Below, piece by piece: positions 9,071-17,616 of a stretch of 64,000 bases of DNA. The stretch spans positions 60,882-124,881 of the forward strand of contig NZ_QNVT01000018.1 of assembly GCF_003385515.1 (NCBI RefSeq), given 5' to 3'. This DNA is from Chryseobacterium pennae. Lineage in GTDB: Bacteria > Bacteroidota > Bacteroidia > Flavobacteriales > Weeksellaceae. Each line of letters begins with the position of its first letter. The stretch's first letter is position 1. The notes beneath the pieces are model-generated. The model saw only the letters and a list, made by a program, of their open reading frames with translations. It had not been told where the DNA came from and made no database searches. The position numbers and the translations under genes are program-made.

Positions 9071-10972
9071 ATGGAAAATATAGGTACACAAGGATTTTCA
9101 TTTGACCTACCAAAAGGAAATTCATCCATCATAAAAGTAATCGGTGTAGGAGGCGGTGGAAACAACGCGCTAAAGCACATGTACGAAAAAGGGATCCACG
9201 GGGTTGACTTCGTGATCTGTAATACAGATGCTCAGACTCTGGATAATAACCCTGTTGCTAATAAAGTTCAGCTAGGAACTACTATTACTGAAGGTTTAGG
9301 AGCAGGAGCTGACCCTGAAGTAGGAGAAAAATCAGCCATCGAAAGTATTGAAGATATTAAGGCTGCTATGGGACAGAACACTAAAATGGTGTTCATCACT
9401 GCCGGAATGGGTGGTGGTACTGGTACCGGAGCCGCTCCTGTTATTGCTAAGGTAGCAAAAGATATGGGAATCTTAACCGTAGGTATTGTTACCGTACCTT
9501 TCAGCTTCGAAGGAAAAAGAAGATTGGAACAGGCTGAAAACGGACTTGATAAATTAAAAAATAATGTTGATTCACTCATTGTAATCAACAACGATAAACT
9601 TAGACAGCAATTTGGAAACCTTGGATTCAAACAGGGATTCTCCAAAGCTGATGAAGTATTAGCCAATGCTGCAAAAGGTATGGCAGAAGTTATTACCGGT
9701 TATTTTGATGTAAACATTGACTTTAGAGATGCTAAATCTGTACTTCAAAACTCCGGTACAGCATTGATGTCCACAGGTTCTGCTTCAGGTGAAAATAAAG
9801 CTGAAGAAGCCGTAAGAAAAGCATTGGATTCTCCACTATTGAATGACAACAAGATTACAGGTGCTAAAAATGTACTATTGTTGATCAGAAGTGGTGCAGA
9901 AGAAGTGACCATGGACGAAATCGGTATCATTATGGACCATATCCAGAAAGAGGCAGGAAATACTGCTGATATTATTTTCGGGGTGGGTGCTGATGAAGAA
10001 TTAGGAGATGCAGTAAGTGTACTTGTTATCGCTACAGGATTCTCTAATGACAATAAGAAATTCTCCGGTCCTACAGAAAAGATCAGAATCAGTCTTAATG
10101 ATAATTTAGAATCTCAAAAATCTTCTCCATTTAAAACAAGAGAAGAAAGGGATTCTGCCACTGAAGCAACACATGACTTCAGTAGAAAAAATCTTTTCAG
10201 ATTGGATGATGAAGACCATGACGCTCCCTTCAATGCAACTTCTATTGAAAGAAAAATGATTATTGAAGAAGAGGAGATCAAAACAGAGATAAAATTCTTT
10301 GACAAGGAAGAAAGTACAATCAATACTCCTGAACAAGAATGGAGAAATGAAGACGAACAGGAAGAATACAGTTTACTTTCCATTGAAGAAGAGGAAGATC
10401 CGAACGATTTGGAAATTCAGTCTTTCTCATTCGATTTTGATAATAAAAAAGAAGAACCTCAGTCTGGTAATGTATTCAACAACAATTCTTCACAGGAGAA
10501 GCCGGTTGAATTCAATTTCTTCGTTAATGAACCAAGCAGAAACGAACCTAAATCTGATTATGGACAGCCAAAAGCAGAATTTAATGCTCCGGCAAGTGCT
10601 GTAGCAGAACCTGCTCAGAAAATCGAAACGTTCTATCAGAAAGAAGAACCGAAAGCTGAAACAAGACCAGCTTTTGAAAATAAAACAGAAATTGAAGCTC
10701 CGCAAACTGAAGAATCAGAATTCACTTTCGTTAATAAAACGATCGATCAGGAAAGAGTAATAGAAAGAAGAAATAAATTAAAAGAATTCAATTCCCGTTA
10801 TCAAAGTTTCGATAGCACAAGTGAATTCGAATCTATTCCTGCTTTCAAGAGAAAAAATATCTCTATTGACGGAACCAATGCATCAGACCAAAATATCAAC
10901 ACCTATATGTCTGACAACAACGGTTCTATGCAGATCAGGGAAAACAGATTTTTAAATAAAGACGTAGACTAA
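9071..10972 (+). CDS. ftsZ: FtsZ, tubulin-like division GTPase with a long C-terminal linker
   Basis: Tubulin-like GTPase forming the Z ring. GTP-binding signature GGGTGTG at residues 114-120, with GVGGGGNNAL at 25-34 and the T7 loop region NVDIDFRDAKSVL (ends near residue 225). The GTPase core ends by about residue 325; the rest to residue 633 is a long acidic, Glu/Asn/Pro-rich linker. The conserved C-terminal peptide (SIPAFKRKN) is followed by about 36 more residues, whereas many FtsZ proteins end near this peptide. At 633 residues it is much longer than the usual 350-400, as in other Flavobacteriia. Confidence 0.97.
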   Translation: MENIGTQGFSFDLPKGNSSIIKVIGVGGGGNNALKHMYEKGIHGVDFVICNTDAQTLDNNPVANKVQLGTTITEGLGAGADPEVGEKSAIESIEDIKAAMGQNTKMVFITAGMGGGTGTGAAPVIAKVAKDMGILTVGIVTVPFSFEGKRRLEQAENGLDKLKNNVDSLIVINNDKLRQQFGNLGFKQGFSKADEVLANAAKGMAEVITGYFDVNIDFRDAKSVLQNSGTALMSTGSASGENKAEEAVRKALDSPLLNDNKITGAKNVLLLIRSGAEEVTMDEIGIIMDHIQKEAGNTADIIFGVGADEELGDAVSVLVIATGFSNDNKKFSGPTEKIRISLNDNLESQKSSPFKTREERDSATEATHDFSRKNLFRLDDEDHDAPFNATSIERKMIIEEEEIKTEIKFFDKEESTINTPEQEWRNEDEQEEYSLLSIEEEEDPNDLEIQSFSFDFDNKKEEPQSGNVFNNNSSQEKPVEFNFFVNEPSRNEPKSDYGQPKAEFNAPASAVAEPAQKIETFYQKEEPKAETRPAFENKTEIEAPQTEESEFTFVNKTIDQERVIERRNKLKEFNSRYQSFDSTSEFESIPAFKRKNISIDGTNASDQNINTYMSDNNGSMQIRENRFLNKDVD

Positions 10973-10978
10973 TGCTGA

Positions 10979-11033
10979 TGGCAGCTGGCTACTAGCTAAT
11001 GGCTTTTTTAGTCATGCTAGCAGCCAGCCGCCA
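10979..11033. repeat. Imperfect inverted repeat in the ftsZ-yqeY gap
   Basis: TGGCAGCTGGCTACTAGC (10979-10996) and the reverse complement of 11016-11033 agree at 16 of 18 positions, around a 19-nt loop with a T6 run. It could form a stem-loop in the ftsZ mRNA. The following bases repeat GCCAAAAGCCAAAAGC, similar to the spacer between murD and ftsW near 2064-2084. Confidence 0.6.
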
Positions 11034-11053
11034 AAAGCCAAAAGCATATAAAC

Positions 11054-11500
11054 ATGAGTTTAGAAAATATAATAAGCGAAGCAATAAAAACAGCCATGAG
11101 AGAGAAAGACAGAGTTGCTCTGGATTCTCTTCGTGCTGTAAAATCACAAATTCTTCTTTTAAAAACAGAAGCCAGAGGTGCTGAAGTTTCTGCAGAACAG
11201 GAAATTGCCATTCTTCAGAGAATGATTAAGCAGCGTAAAGATTCTTTTGAGCAGTTTTCTGCTCAGGGAAGACAAGACCTTGCGGAAGTGGAAGAAGCTC
11301 AGATGAAAGTCATTGAGAAGTTTCTACCAAAACAGCTTTCTGCAGAAGAATTAGAAACAGAAATTAAAAATATTATTTCAGAAACCGGAGCTGAATCTAT
11401 TAAAGATTTAGGGAAGGTAATGGGAGCAGCCTCAAAAGCATTAGCAGGAAAATCAGACGGAAAAAGCATTTCTGAGATGGTTAAAAAGCTCCTTTCATAA
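11054..11500 (+). CDS. GatB/YqeY-domain protein
   Basis: 148-residue soluble helical protein of the YqeY family, related to the tail domain of GatB, a subunit of the tRNA-dependent amidotransferase; the cellular role of free-standing YqeY is not settled. Visible family features are the N-terminal ISEAIKTAMREKDRVALDSLR, then IAILQRMIKQRKDS, and the C-terminal GKVMGAASKALAGKSDG. It is the last gene of the plus-strand run, followed by an intrinsic terminator at about 11.6 kb. Start ATG at 11054 fits the family N-terminus. Confidence 0.9.
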   Translation: MSLENIISEAIKTAMREKDRVALDSLRAVKSQILLLKTEARGAEVSAEQEIAILQRMIKQRKDSFEQFSAQGRQDLAEVEEAQMKVIEKFLPKQLSAEELETEIKNIISETGAESIKDLGKVMGAASKALAGKSDGKSISEMVKKLLS

Positions 11501-11601
11501 TGTGATCCGGGTCCTGAGGTTCGGATTGATTCCGAATGTCATAAGCTCGTATCTCATGCCATAACTAAGGATATACAACCTTTGCATATCGATTTGATTA
11601 A

Positions 11602-11637
11602 GAAGCCCGGGACAGTTAGTCTCGGGCTTCATTTTTT
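11602..11637 (+). terminator. Intrinsic terminator after yqeY
   Basis: GAAGCCCG (11603-11610) pairs with CGGGCTTC (11623-11630), followed by ATTTTTT. It probably closes the ftsZ-yqeY transcript. The 11501-11953 stretch holds this hairpin, a relatively GC-rich first 100 bp, an AT-rich part and the bacilliredoxin promoter; no gene was found in it. Confidence 0.75.
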
Positions 11638-11902
11638 GGATATTAAAGTCTACTTGTCTTTGATTCAAAAAACTTTAAAAAAAGAGTTTAGATACGATCA
11701 TATTTCAGATGGTATTAAGTGATTGATTGCTTGAGGGAAAGCCTTAAATGTTTTTTTCATGGTCGTTTGTTTTTCAGAATCATTTCAAATTTAATAATAA
11801 TATTTCATTATTCCTAGTTTTATTTCATATTTTTATGAATATTATTACAATATTAATATTTGGTTAATTTTATATACCTAAACCATTCATAGTTATTATA
11901 TA

Positions 11903-11933
11903 TTGAACAAACGTAAAGAATTACGTAACTTTG
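11903..11933 (+). promoter_or_regulatory. Bacteroidetes-type promoter of the bacilliredoxin gene
   Basis: TTG at 11903-11905 and TAACTTTG at 11926-11933 are separated by 20 bp and match the -33/-7 consensus of the Bacteroidota primary sigma factor. Transcription would begin near 11940, which fixes the start codon at 11954 rather than anything further upstream. Confidence 0.8.
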
Positions 11934-11953
11934 TGCTGATAAAAACAAAATAT

Positions 11954-12364
11954 ATGTATCCAACAGATTTAGTAATGCCTATGAAGGCTGAACTTACAGA
12001 TAAAGGTTTCCAGGATTTAACAACTCCTGCTCAGGTAGAAGACGCTATCAAGCAATCCGGAACTACATTATTGGTAATTAACTCCGTATGTGGATGTGCG
12101 GCAGGTGCTGCAAGACCGGGAGTAGTATATTCTTTAACAGGAGATAAAAAACCAGATCATTTAACGACTGTATTTGCAGGTTTTGATACAGAAGCTGTAG
12201 TAGAGGCAAGAAAACACCTTGCACCATTCCCTCCAAGTTCACCTTGCGTGGCACTTTTCAAAGATGGAGAATTGGTTCACATGCTGGAAAGACATCATAT
12301 TGAAGGAAATCCTGCAGGAGCAATCGCTGCAAACCTTCAGGCTGCTTATGATGAGTACTGCTAA
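11954..12364 (+). CDS. Bacilliredoxin, BrxA/BrxB (YphP/YqiW) family
   Basis: 136-residue thioredoxin-fold protein. In Firmicutes this family removes bacillithiol from mixed disulfides on proteins (de-bacillithiolation). The active-site region reads NSVCGCAAGAARPG (CGC motif), with the typical APFPPSSPCVALFK and ERHHIEG further on. An in-frame TTG at 11903 lies inside the promoter, so the ATG at 11954 (MYPTDLVMP) is used. Some Bacteroidota make bacillithiol, so a thiol-redox role is plausible, but substrates are unknown. Monocistronic: own promoter, terminator right behind. Confidence 0.93.
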   Translation: MYPTDLVMPMKAELTDKGFQDLTTPAQVEDAIKQSGTTLLVINSVCGCAAGAARPGVVYSLTGDKKPDHLTTVFAGFDTEAVVEARKHLAPFPPSSPCVALFKDGELVHMLERHHIEGNPAGAIAANLQAAYDEYC

Positions 12365-12386
12365 GATAAACAATAAACCAAATACT

Positions 12387-12417
12387 AAACCGTTACAGAT
12401 TTTGTAACGGTTTTTTT
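12387..12417 (+). terminator. Intrinsic terminator after the bacilliredoxin gene
   Basis: Perfect 11-bp stem, AAACCGTTACA (12387-12397) with TGTAACGGTTT (12403-12413), a 5-nt loop and a run of seven T from 12411. Confidence 0.9.
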
Positions 12418-12458
12418 ATTTAGCTCCTTAAAAAATTCTCTAAACATTCAAATATTAT

Positions 12459-12466
12459 TATATTTG
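12459..12466 (+). promoter_or_regulatory. -7 box before the GH3-family gene
   Basis: TATATTTG, an exact TAnnTTTG box, ends 5 bp before the ATG at 12472. With the usual start distance the mRNA would begin at or next to the start codon, so the transcript may be almost leaderless. No clear -33 TTG was seen. Confidence 0.5.
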
Positions 12467-12471
12467 TTGGA

Positions 12472-13986
12472 ATGGCAACCAAAGCACTTTTTAATACTGT
12501 AGTCAACTGGTTTATCCGCCAAAGGATAGATCAGATTCAGAACTTTATGGATCATCCCATTGAGACTCAGAAGGGTATATTATTCTCCCAACTGTTTCAT
12601 GCGGAAGACACAGAATATGGCAGACAGTATGGTTTTAATTCCATTTCAAGCTATCAGGACTTTAAAAATAAAGTTCCGGTTGTTACCTATGAAGAAATGG
12701 AGCCTTATATTGAAAAAGCAAGACAGGGACAAAAAGATGTAAGCTGGCCAGGACTGATTAAGCATTTTGCAAAATCCTCCGGAACAACAAATGCAAAAAG
12801 CAAATTCATCCCCATTTCTGCAGAAAGCCTTGAATATTGCCATATGAAGGCAGGGAAAGACATGGTTTCTATTTACGCCAACAATCACCCGGAAAATCAA
12901 CTTTTCAACTATAAAAATTTGCGTCTGGGCGGAAGCTCTGAACTATATGCTGATTTTAACACTAAATTTGGCGATTTATCCGCTATTTTAATTGATAATC
13001 TCCCATTTTGGGTAGAAATTACCACCACACCAAGTAAGAAGGTTTCTTTAATGGGTGAATGGGAAAGCAAGCTGAAAGCCATCACCTCTGAAGTAAAAAA
13101 TCAAGACGTGGGAAGTATCCTTGGAGTTCCAAGCTGGATGATGGTTCTTTTACAAAGAGTACTGAAGGAAACCAATGGAGCCAATATTTCAGAGCTGTGG
13201 CCTAATCTGGAGGTGTTTTTTCACGGCGGAATCAGTTTTAAGCCCTACAGGGAGCAATTCCATCAGATCATCGGAAAAAACATCAATTACTACGAAATTT
13301 ACAATGCTTCCGAAGGTTTCTTCGGGATACAGGACAGATCCAATAGTGACGAGATGCTTCTGATGCTTGATTATGGTATATTCTACGAGTTTATTCCAAT
13401 GGATGAGTTTCATTTTTCCAATCCAAAAGTAGTAAGCCTGGAAGATGTAGAGATTGGGAAAAATTACGCTATGGTCATCACTACCAACGGCGGATTATGG
13501 AGATACCTGATCGGTGATACAGTTGTATTTACCTCTATCAACCCTTTCAGAATAAAAATAACGGGAAGAACCAAGCATTACATCAATGCTTTTGGGGAAG
13601 AACTAATGATTACCAATGTAGAATCTGCTCTTTCCAAAGCCTGTGAGCTAACCGGGGCTCAGATTACAGATTTTACAGGCGCTCCTGTCTTCATGAAAGA
13701 AAATGAGGGCGGTGCCCATGAATGGATCTTTGAATTCAGCCAGCAACCGGATAACCTGGATAGTTTTGTTGATGCCTTTGATCAGCATTTAAAGAAAATC
13801 AATTCGGATTACGAAGCGAAAAGGTATAATAATATCACTCTCAGAAAACCCATCGTTCATATTGCCAAAGATAATTTATTCTATCACTGGCTGGAGTCCA
13901 AAGGAAAACTTGGCGGGCAGAATAAAGTGCCGAGATTGAGTAATGACAGGGAATATATTGATCCTTTACTAGCACTCAACAAATAA
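12472..13986 (+). CDS. GH3 auxin-responsive-promoter family protein (acyl-adenylate/amide synthetase type)
   Basis: 504 residues, soluble. In plants GH3 enzymes adenylate a carboxylic acid such as indole acetate or jasmonate and conjugate it to an amino acid; bacterial members are largely uncharacterised. Visible are the ATP-binding motif FAKSSGTTNAKSKFIP near residue 100, the central NASEGFFGIQD near 280, and GGLWRYLIGDTVVF and ITGRTKHYINAFGEE leading to a small C-terminal domain. It has its own promoter and a shared bidirectional terminator with the converging protease gene. The natural substrate cannot be read from the sequence. Confidence 0.87.
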   Translation: MATKALFNTVVNWFIRQRIDQIQNFMDHPIETQKGILFSQLFHAEDTEYGRQYGFNSISSYQDFKNKVPVVTYEEMEPYIEKARQGQKDVSWPGLIKHFAKSSGTTNAKSKFIPISAESLEYCHMKAGKDMVSIYANNHPENQLFNYKNLRLGGSSELYADFNTKFGDLSAILIDNLPFWVEITTTPSKKVSLMGEWESKLKAITSEVKNQDVGSILGVPSWMMVLLQRVLKETNGANISELWPNLEVFFHGGISFKPYREQFHQIIGKNINYYEIYNASEGFFGIQDRSNSDEMLLMLDYGIFYEFIPMDEFHFSNPKVVSLEDVEIGKNYAMVITTNGGLWRYLIGDTVVFTSINPFRIKITGRTKHYINAFGEELMITNVESALSKACELTGAQITDFTGAPVFMKENEGGAHEWIFEFSQQPDNLDSFVDAFDQHLKKINSDYEAKRYNNITLRKPIVHIAKDNLFYHWLESKGKLGGQNKVPRLSNDREYIDPLLALNK

Positions 13987-14035
13987 GTAAAAAATAATCA
14001 TAAATACAGCCGGATAATTTCATCCGTTGAAAATA

Positions 14036-14070
14036 AAAATGCAGTTGAATCAACCATTCAACTGCATTTT
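14036..14070. terminator. Bidirectional terminator between GH3 and protease genes
   Basis: Perfect 14-bp stem, AAAATGCAGTTGAA (14036-14049) with its complement at 14057-14070 and a 7-nt loop. A/T runs on both sides suit convergent transcription from 12472 (+) and 14088 (-). Confidence 0.9.
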
Positions 14071-14087
14071 ATTTATACTTATTCTGA

Positions 14088-15425
14088 TCAATTGGCGTTA
14101 TTCAATTTAAATCTCTGTCTATCAGGAACCTGACCGGTTGTAGGATTACTCTGATCAGTTCCAACAACAAGCAATGTTCCGTTAACAGCCTGTCCGTTTC
14201 TTACTTCCAGCCTTAAACCGGAAGCATTAAGCGGTTCAAAACTATAGCCGTCATTCCCTAAATTGTATAGCTTCCATTTTTGATCATTTCCATTGGTATT
14301 TCTTCGAAATTCAACAGCTGAGCCATTTGCTGTACCACTAATTGTAAGCACTTTTGTTGCATCCCAAACAGATCTTATAGTATAATATCCATGATCTGAT
14401 TTACGTAAAATAAACTTCTGGTTATTATTTACTGCAGCCTGAGACAAAACAACATTGATTTTATTCTGATCAACGGCATCTCTCTGAGACGCGATATTCA
14501 GCCCGTTGCCTAATGCAGAGGTAAAGTTATACACACCAACAATACCATCATTAACAGGAGCATATAAATGGTTAATACCATTATAATCACCATCAGAAAG
14601 ACGAACTCTTTGCTTGGTAAAAAGTGACCCATCTAACCTGGTCATGACTGGAAGAGCCGGGTTTATTGCAAAATCTGTAGGTCCATACATCATTACTGAT
14701 TCAAAGTCAAAATCTCCATATCCAGACATTGTAGGATCTATATTAAAATTAATTAAATATCGTTGATCCGCTCTATTTAAATTCACAATCATGTATTGCC
14801 CCCTGTCCGGTCTGCATTGTTCATGCATTATCCCCATAGAGTGCATTGTTTCATGAGCAATAATAGCAGGAACATTATAATTGTAAATATTAATGGTATT
14901 AAAGATTTGTCCGTATGCCTCACTCCCTCTCCATCCTAAAGGAGAGTTATTAGCAGATGATGAATATTGAAAATGCAGATATTCTGGCTGTGTCGTTTTT
15001 TCTACAAATTCAATTTTTGTTCTTGAAGAAATGATATTAAATGCACTGTCAAGATTTTTTTTAAACATTCCGTAGTTTGCATTGCTAAGTGTCCCCTGAT
15101 CCGGAATTCTGTAGTAAACAATTCCATTAGGCCAGGTTCTTGCAAAAGACTTAGCAATAGTGCTGCGCCCATTAGTACTTCCTGCAGCTAATTGTTTTAA
15201 ATAATTAAATTGGTCTGGTGAAATAATCACATCATCTGCAAAATAGTATTTTCCATCCACCTCATTAACATAAGTTGGATTACCATTAATCATCAGTTTA
15301 TGGGTAATAACATTTGATTCTTGGACGCTCGTAGAGTTTGGATTCCCCGAAGTATCTTCAATTTCTGATTTACAAGAATGTAACAAAAACAGACATCCCA
15401 ATAAAATTATAACTTTTTTCTTCAT
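14088..15425 (-). CDS. Astacin-type (M12A) zinc metalloprotease lipoprotein with ricin-like lectin domain
   Basis: 445 residues. A lipoprotein signal peptide ends in LLHSC (Cys18). The catalytic domain has the zinc motif HETMHSMGIMHEQ at residues 191-203 followed by CRPDRG, and a Met-turn SVMMYG at 243-248. From about residue 285 to the end, repeated QKF/QKW/QRF segments indicate a ricin-type beta-trefoil. Flavastacin from Elizabethkingia is a characterised relative of the catalytic part. Likely a surface or secreted protease attached to glycans. No operon partner: terminators lie on both sides, and the 299 bp upstream are AT-rich without a gene. Confidence 0.92.
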   Translation of the reverse strand: MKKKVIILLGCLFLLHSCKSEIEDTSGNPNSTSVQESNVITHKLMINGNPTYVNEVDGKYYFADDVIISPDQFNYLKQLAAGSTNGRSTIAKSFARTWPNGIVYYRIPDQGTLSNANYGMFKKNLDSAFNIISSRTKIEFVEKTTQPEYLHFQYSSSANNSPLGWRGSEAYGQIFNTINIYNYNVPAIIAHETMHSMGIMHEQCRPDRGQYMIVNLNRADQRYLINFNIDPTMSGYGDFDFESVMMYGPTDFAINPALPVMTRLDGSLFTKQRVRLSDGDYNGINHLYAPVNDGIVGVYNFTSALGNGLNIASQRDAVDQNKINVVLSQAAVNNNQKFILRKSDHGYYTIRSVWDATKVLTISGTANGSAVEFRRNTNGNDQKWKLYNLGNDGYSFEPLNASGLRLEVRNGQAVNGTLLVVGTDQSNPTTGQVPDRQRFKLNNAN

Positions 15426-15693
15426 GTTTTTTATTAATATGTTAAACAGATGTAAATATATAAATTAACAACTTCACATTATTTAACATAATAAATTGAT
15501 GGAAATACAATAAAAACACAATAAATGAACAATAAAATTCAAATATTTTAATTTTTATTAAATAAAAAAATATAAAATATTAGTATGGGGAAAAATTGAT
15601 GGTATAGTTAAGAAATATTTATTTCTCTGATTCCAGTTGTAGAATTACATGGAAATGCCTATCAACGTATTTAATATATAATCACTAAACAGA

Positions 15694-15718
15694 AAAGCCG
15701 CAGAATAACTGCGGCTTT
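15694..15718. terminator. Terminator hairpin after the charged lipoprotein genes
   Basis: AAAGCCGCAG (15694-15703) pairs perfectly with CTGCGGCTTT (15709-15718), loop AATAA. It lies just beyond the stop of the minus-strand gene ending at 15725; T-rich tails occur on both sides, the stronger on the plus strand. Confidence 0.8.
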
Positions 15719-15724
15719 CTTTTT

Positions 15725-16171
15725 TTATTTACTTAAATCTTCTTTTAATTTTTTAGCAGCATCTTCTACTTTCGCTGCACCTTTTCGAGCAGCTTCTTTT
15801 GCATCTTTTCCAGCTTCCTGAGCCCCTGTTTTGATATCTTTTCCTACTTTATTAGCTTCAGTTTTGATATCATTACCTGCTTTGTTCAGGTCCTGTTTTG
15901 TTTTATCTGCTGTAGCATCAATTTTATCTTTAGCCTTTTGAGCAGCATTATCTATTTTATCTCCGGCCTGATCTAATTTTGCATCAACCTTTTCCTTAGC
16001 TTCGTTAACTTTCGCTGAATCAACCCCATGAGGAGAAGTTTCAGTAACTGTTGTCGTTGTGGTAGTTACAGTTCCATCTGTATTTTCCACTTGCTCTGTC
16101 TTTGTTGTTGATTTTGTGCAAGCAACAGTGAATGTAGAAATCACTAATGCCATCAGAATTTGTTTTTTCAT
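15725..16171 (-). CDS. Small lipoprotein with Lys/Ala/Asp-rich amphipathic repeats
   Basis: 148 residues. Signal peptide with lipobox-like FTVACTKS (Cys18), a Thr-rich stretch (VTTTTTTVTET), then about 100 residues of 11-mer-like repeats of the type DKIDNAAQKAKDKIDATADK. The pattern resembles LEA-like or apolipoprotein-like helical proteins and predicts a long amphipathic helix in the periplasm. No enzyme motif. It follows another charged lipoprotein gene by 30 bp and probably shares its transcript. Function unknown; envelope or desiccation protection is only a guess. Confidence 0.8.
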   Translation of the reverse strand: MKKQILMALVISTFTVACTKSTTKTEQVENTDGTVTTTTTTVTETSPHGVDSAKVNEAKEKVDAKLDQAGDKIDNAAQKAKDKIDATADKTKQDLNKAGNDIKTEANKVGKDIKTGAQEAGKDAKEAARKGAAKVEDAAKKLKEDLSK

Positions 16172-16201
16172 ATTGTATATTTTTAAAGATGTTTTTTGGA
16201 T

Positions 16202-16564
16202 TTATTCTGGTTTGGTTTCAGCAGAAGGAGAAGTTTCGCCAGTTTTTTTCTTTTTCTCAGCATCTGCTTTTTTCTTTTCTTCCTCTTCTTTCTTTTTGCT
16301 TTCTTTTTCCACTTCTGCTTTAAGTTTCTTCTCTTCTTCCAAAAGCTTTTTAGCCTGTTTTACAGAGTCGAGATACTGGGGAGAAGACATTTTGATTTTA
16401 CGGGCAATATCCACAGTAACAGCCCCATTGGAAAAGGAATCAACAGCAACTGTATCATAATGGATTTTTACATCCTGCTCAACGGCAAATCCAGGAGATT
16501 CTTTCTTGGAACAGGCCGTAAAAAGAAGGGCAAAAATGAATATTGCAGACAGTAAATTTTTCAT
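16202..16564 (-). CDS. Small lipoprotein with a Lys/Glu coiled-coil tail
   Basis: 120 residues. Lipoprotein signal peptide MKNLLSAIFIFALLFTACSKK (lipobox TAC, Cys18), a short globular stretch to about residue 65, then a strongly charged Lys/Glu segment ending in Pro/Thr. No recognised domain. The stop lies 30 bp before the next lipoprotein gene and the start is 4 bp after the upstream EEP gene, so these probably form one minus-strand operon. Antisense reading frames over this region reflect the low-complexity tail. Confidence 0.75.
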   Translation of the reverse strand: MKNLLSAIFIFALLFTACSKKESPGFAVEQDVKIHYDTVAVDSFSNGAVTVDIARKIKMSSPQYLDSVKQAKKLLEEEKKLKAEVEKESKKKEEEEKKKADAEKKKKTGETSPSAETKPE

Positions 16565-16568
16565 GGAA

Positions 16569-17540
16569 CTAATTTAACAGAAATTCTGCAATTACAGGAT
16601 AATGATCTGACAATTTCACAGAGTGGTCTACTTTATAGCTAAGTGGAATGATTGATTTTGAACTGAAAATATAATCAATTCTTAAAGGAATTTTATAATC
16701 ATGAAAACTGGAAGCACTTCCCTTTCCAGCAGTTAAAAAAGCATCCTGAAGATCTTTTCCCAAGCTATAGTATTCGTATGAATTCGGAACAGAATTAAAA
16801 TCGCCGGCTAAAATTACCGGATAAGGAGAAAAATCAATTGCTTTTCTGATTTTTTTAATCTGATCTTCATGAGCCTGAAAAGTAGGAATCATATGAGAAA
16901 GAAGAGTGGATAGATTTCCAATTCCCATAGCATCCAGCTTTGTAAACATTGTTTTCTGAAGTCGGAAAGGTTCCAGATAAACATTTACAATTCTGATGAT
17001 CTTTCCGTTGATGTCTACATCTGCATAGAAAGAATTCCCTCTTGAATTATCTTCTATAATCTCTGCCTGTCTTACAATCTTATGCTTTGTTTTAAGAATG
17101 ACTGAAGGATATTTTACCAAATCCTGTCTCAGGGCACGGTTCGTATCTTTTTCCTGAACCAGAATAATATCCGGATCCTGTTCTTTGATATAGTTTTTTA
17201 CTTTATCCCATCCATAATCGCCATATTTCACATTAAAAGTCAATACTTTGATATCCCTGATTGTTTTTACCTGATCTGTTTTGGGAGAAAAATTAACCCA
17301 TCTTCTTATCGGGTTATAAAAGAGTAATGTTCCCAATGCAAAAGCAATGGCAATTTTATTTTTTTTGAAAATCCATACCAGTGTAAGAATAATGTGTGCA
17401 GATATAAGATAGGGAAAACCAAGAGAAAGCAAATTAAGGTTACCTAAAATATTAGGTGGAACCCATGCATTTCCCAATGTGCACAACAATAAAACAGCAA
17501 CAGCGATATGTATAAATAGTAATATCTGATTCGACTTCAT
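16569..17540 (-). CDS. Membrane-anchored endonuclease/exonuclease/phosphatase (EEP) family protein, copy 2
   Basis: 323 residues. Three hydrophobic segments in the first 85 residues, then an EEP (DNase I-like) domain: TFNVKYG near 100, DIILVQEKD near 125, GDFNSVPNS near 250, LRIDYIFSS and the terminal LSDHYPVIAEF, which supply the Mg2+ and catalytic residues. Substrate could be nucleic acid, phosphoinositide-like lipid or sugar phosphate and cannot be told here. It is a paralogue of the neighbour at 17617-18615, with the same three-helix anchor, so the pair arose by tandem duplication. The 76-bp gap between them shows no terminator. Confidence 0.88.
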   Translation of the reverse strand: MKSNQILLFIHIAVAVLLLCTLGNAWVPPNILGNLNLLSLGFPYLISAHIILTLVWIFKKNKIAIAFALGTLLFYNPIRRWVNFSPKTDQVKTIRDIKVLTFNVKYGDYGWDKVKNYIKEQDPDIILVQEKDTNRALRQDLVKYPSVILKTKHKIVRQAEIIEDNSRGNSFYADVDINGKIIRIVNVYLEPFRLQKTMFTKLDAMGIGNLSTLLSHMIPTFQAHEDQIKKIRKAIDFSPYPVILAGDFNSVPNSYEYYSLGKDLQDAFLTAGKGSASSFHDYKIPLRIDYIFSSKSIIPLSYKVDHSVKLSDHYPVIAEFLLN

Positions 17541-17616
17541 GAAAAAACGGTCTTGGTACGCATATTTTTAAGCAAAAAGCCTACCAAGCAACCAATTTTA
17601 ACTATTTTTATGATTA

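Noticed and set aside
9268..10705. Several antisense frames of 70-130 codons inside ftsZ
   Set aside because: They mirror the codon bias of a strongly conserved gene and have no recognisable protein features.
11903..11953. Longer bacilliredoxin with 17 extra N-terminal residues
   Set aside because: The extension begins at the -33 TTG of a strong promoter whose start site lies near 11940, so it cannot be transcribed in full.
16059..16555. 119-133-codon frames over the charged lipoprotein genes
   Set aside because: Phe/Ser-rich antisense of Lys/Glu repeats; not coding.
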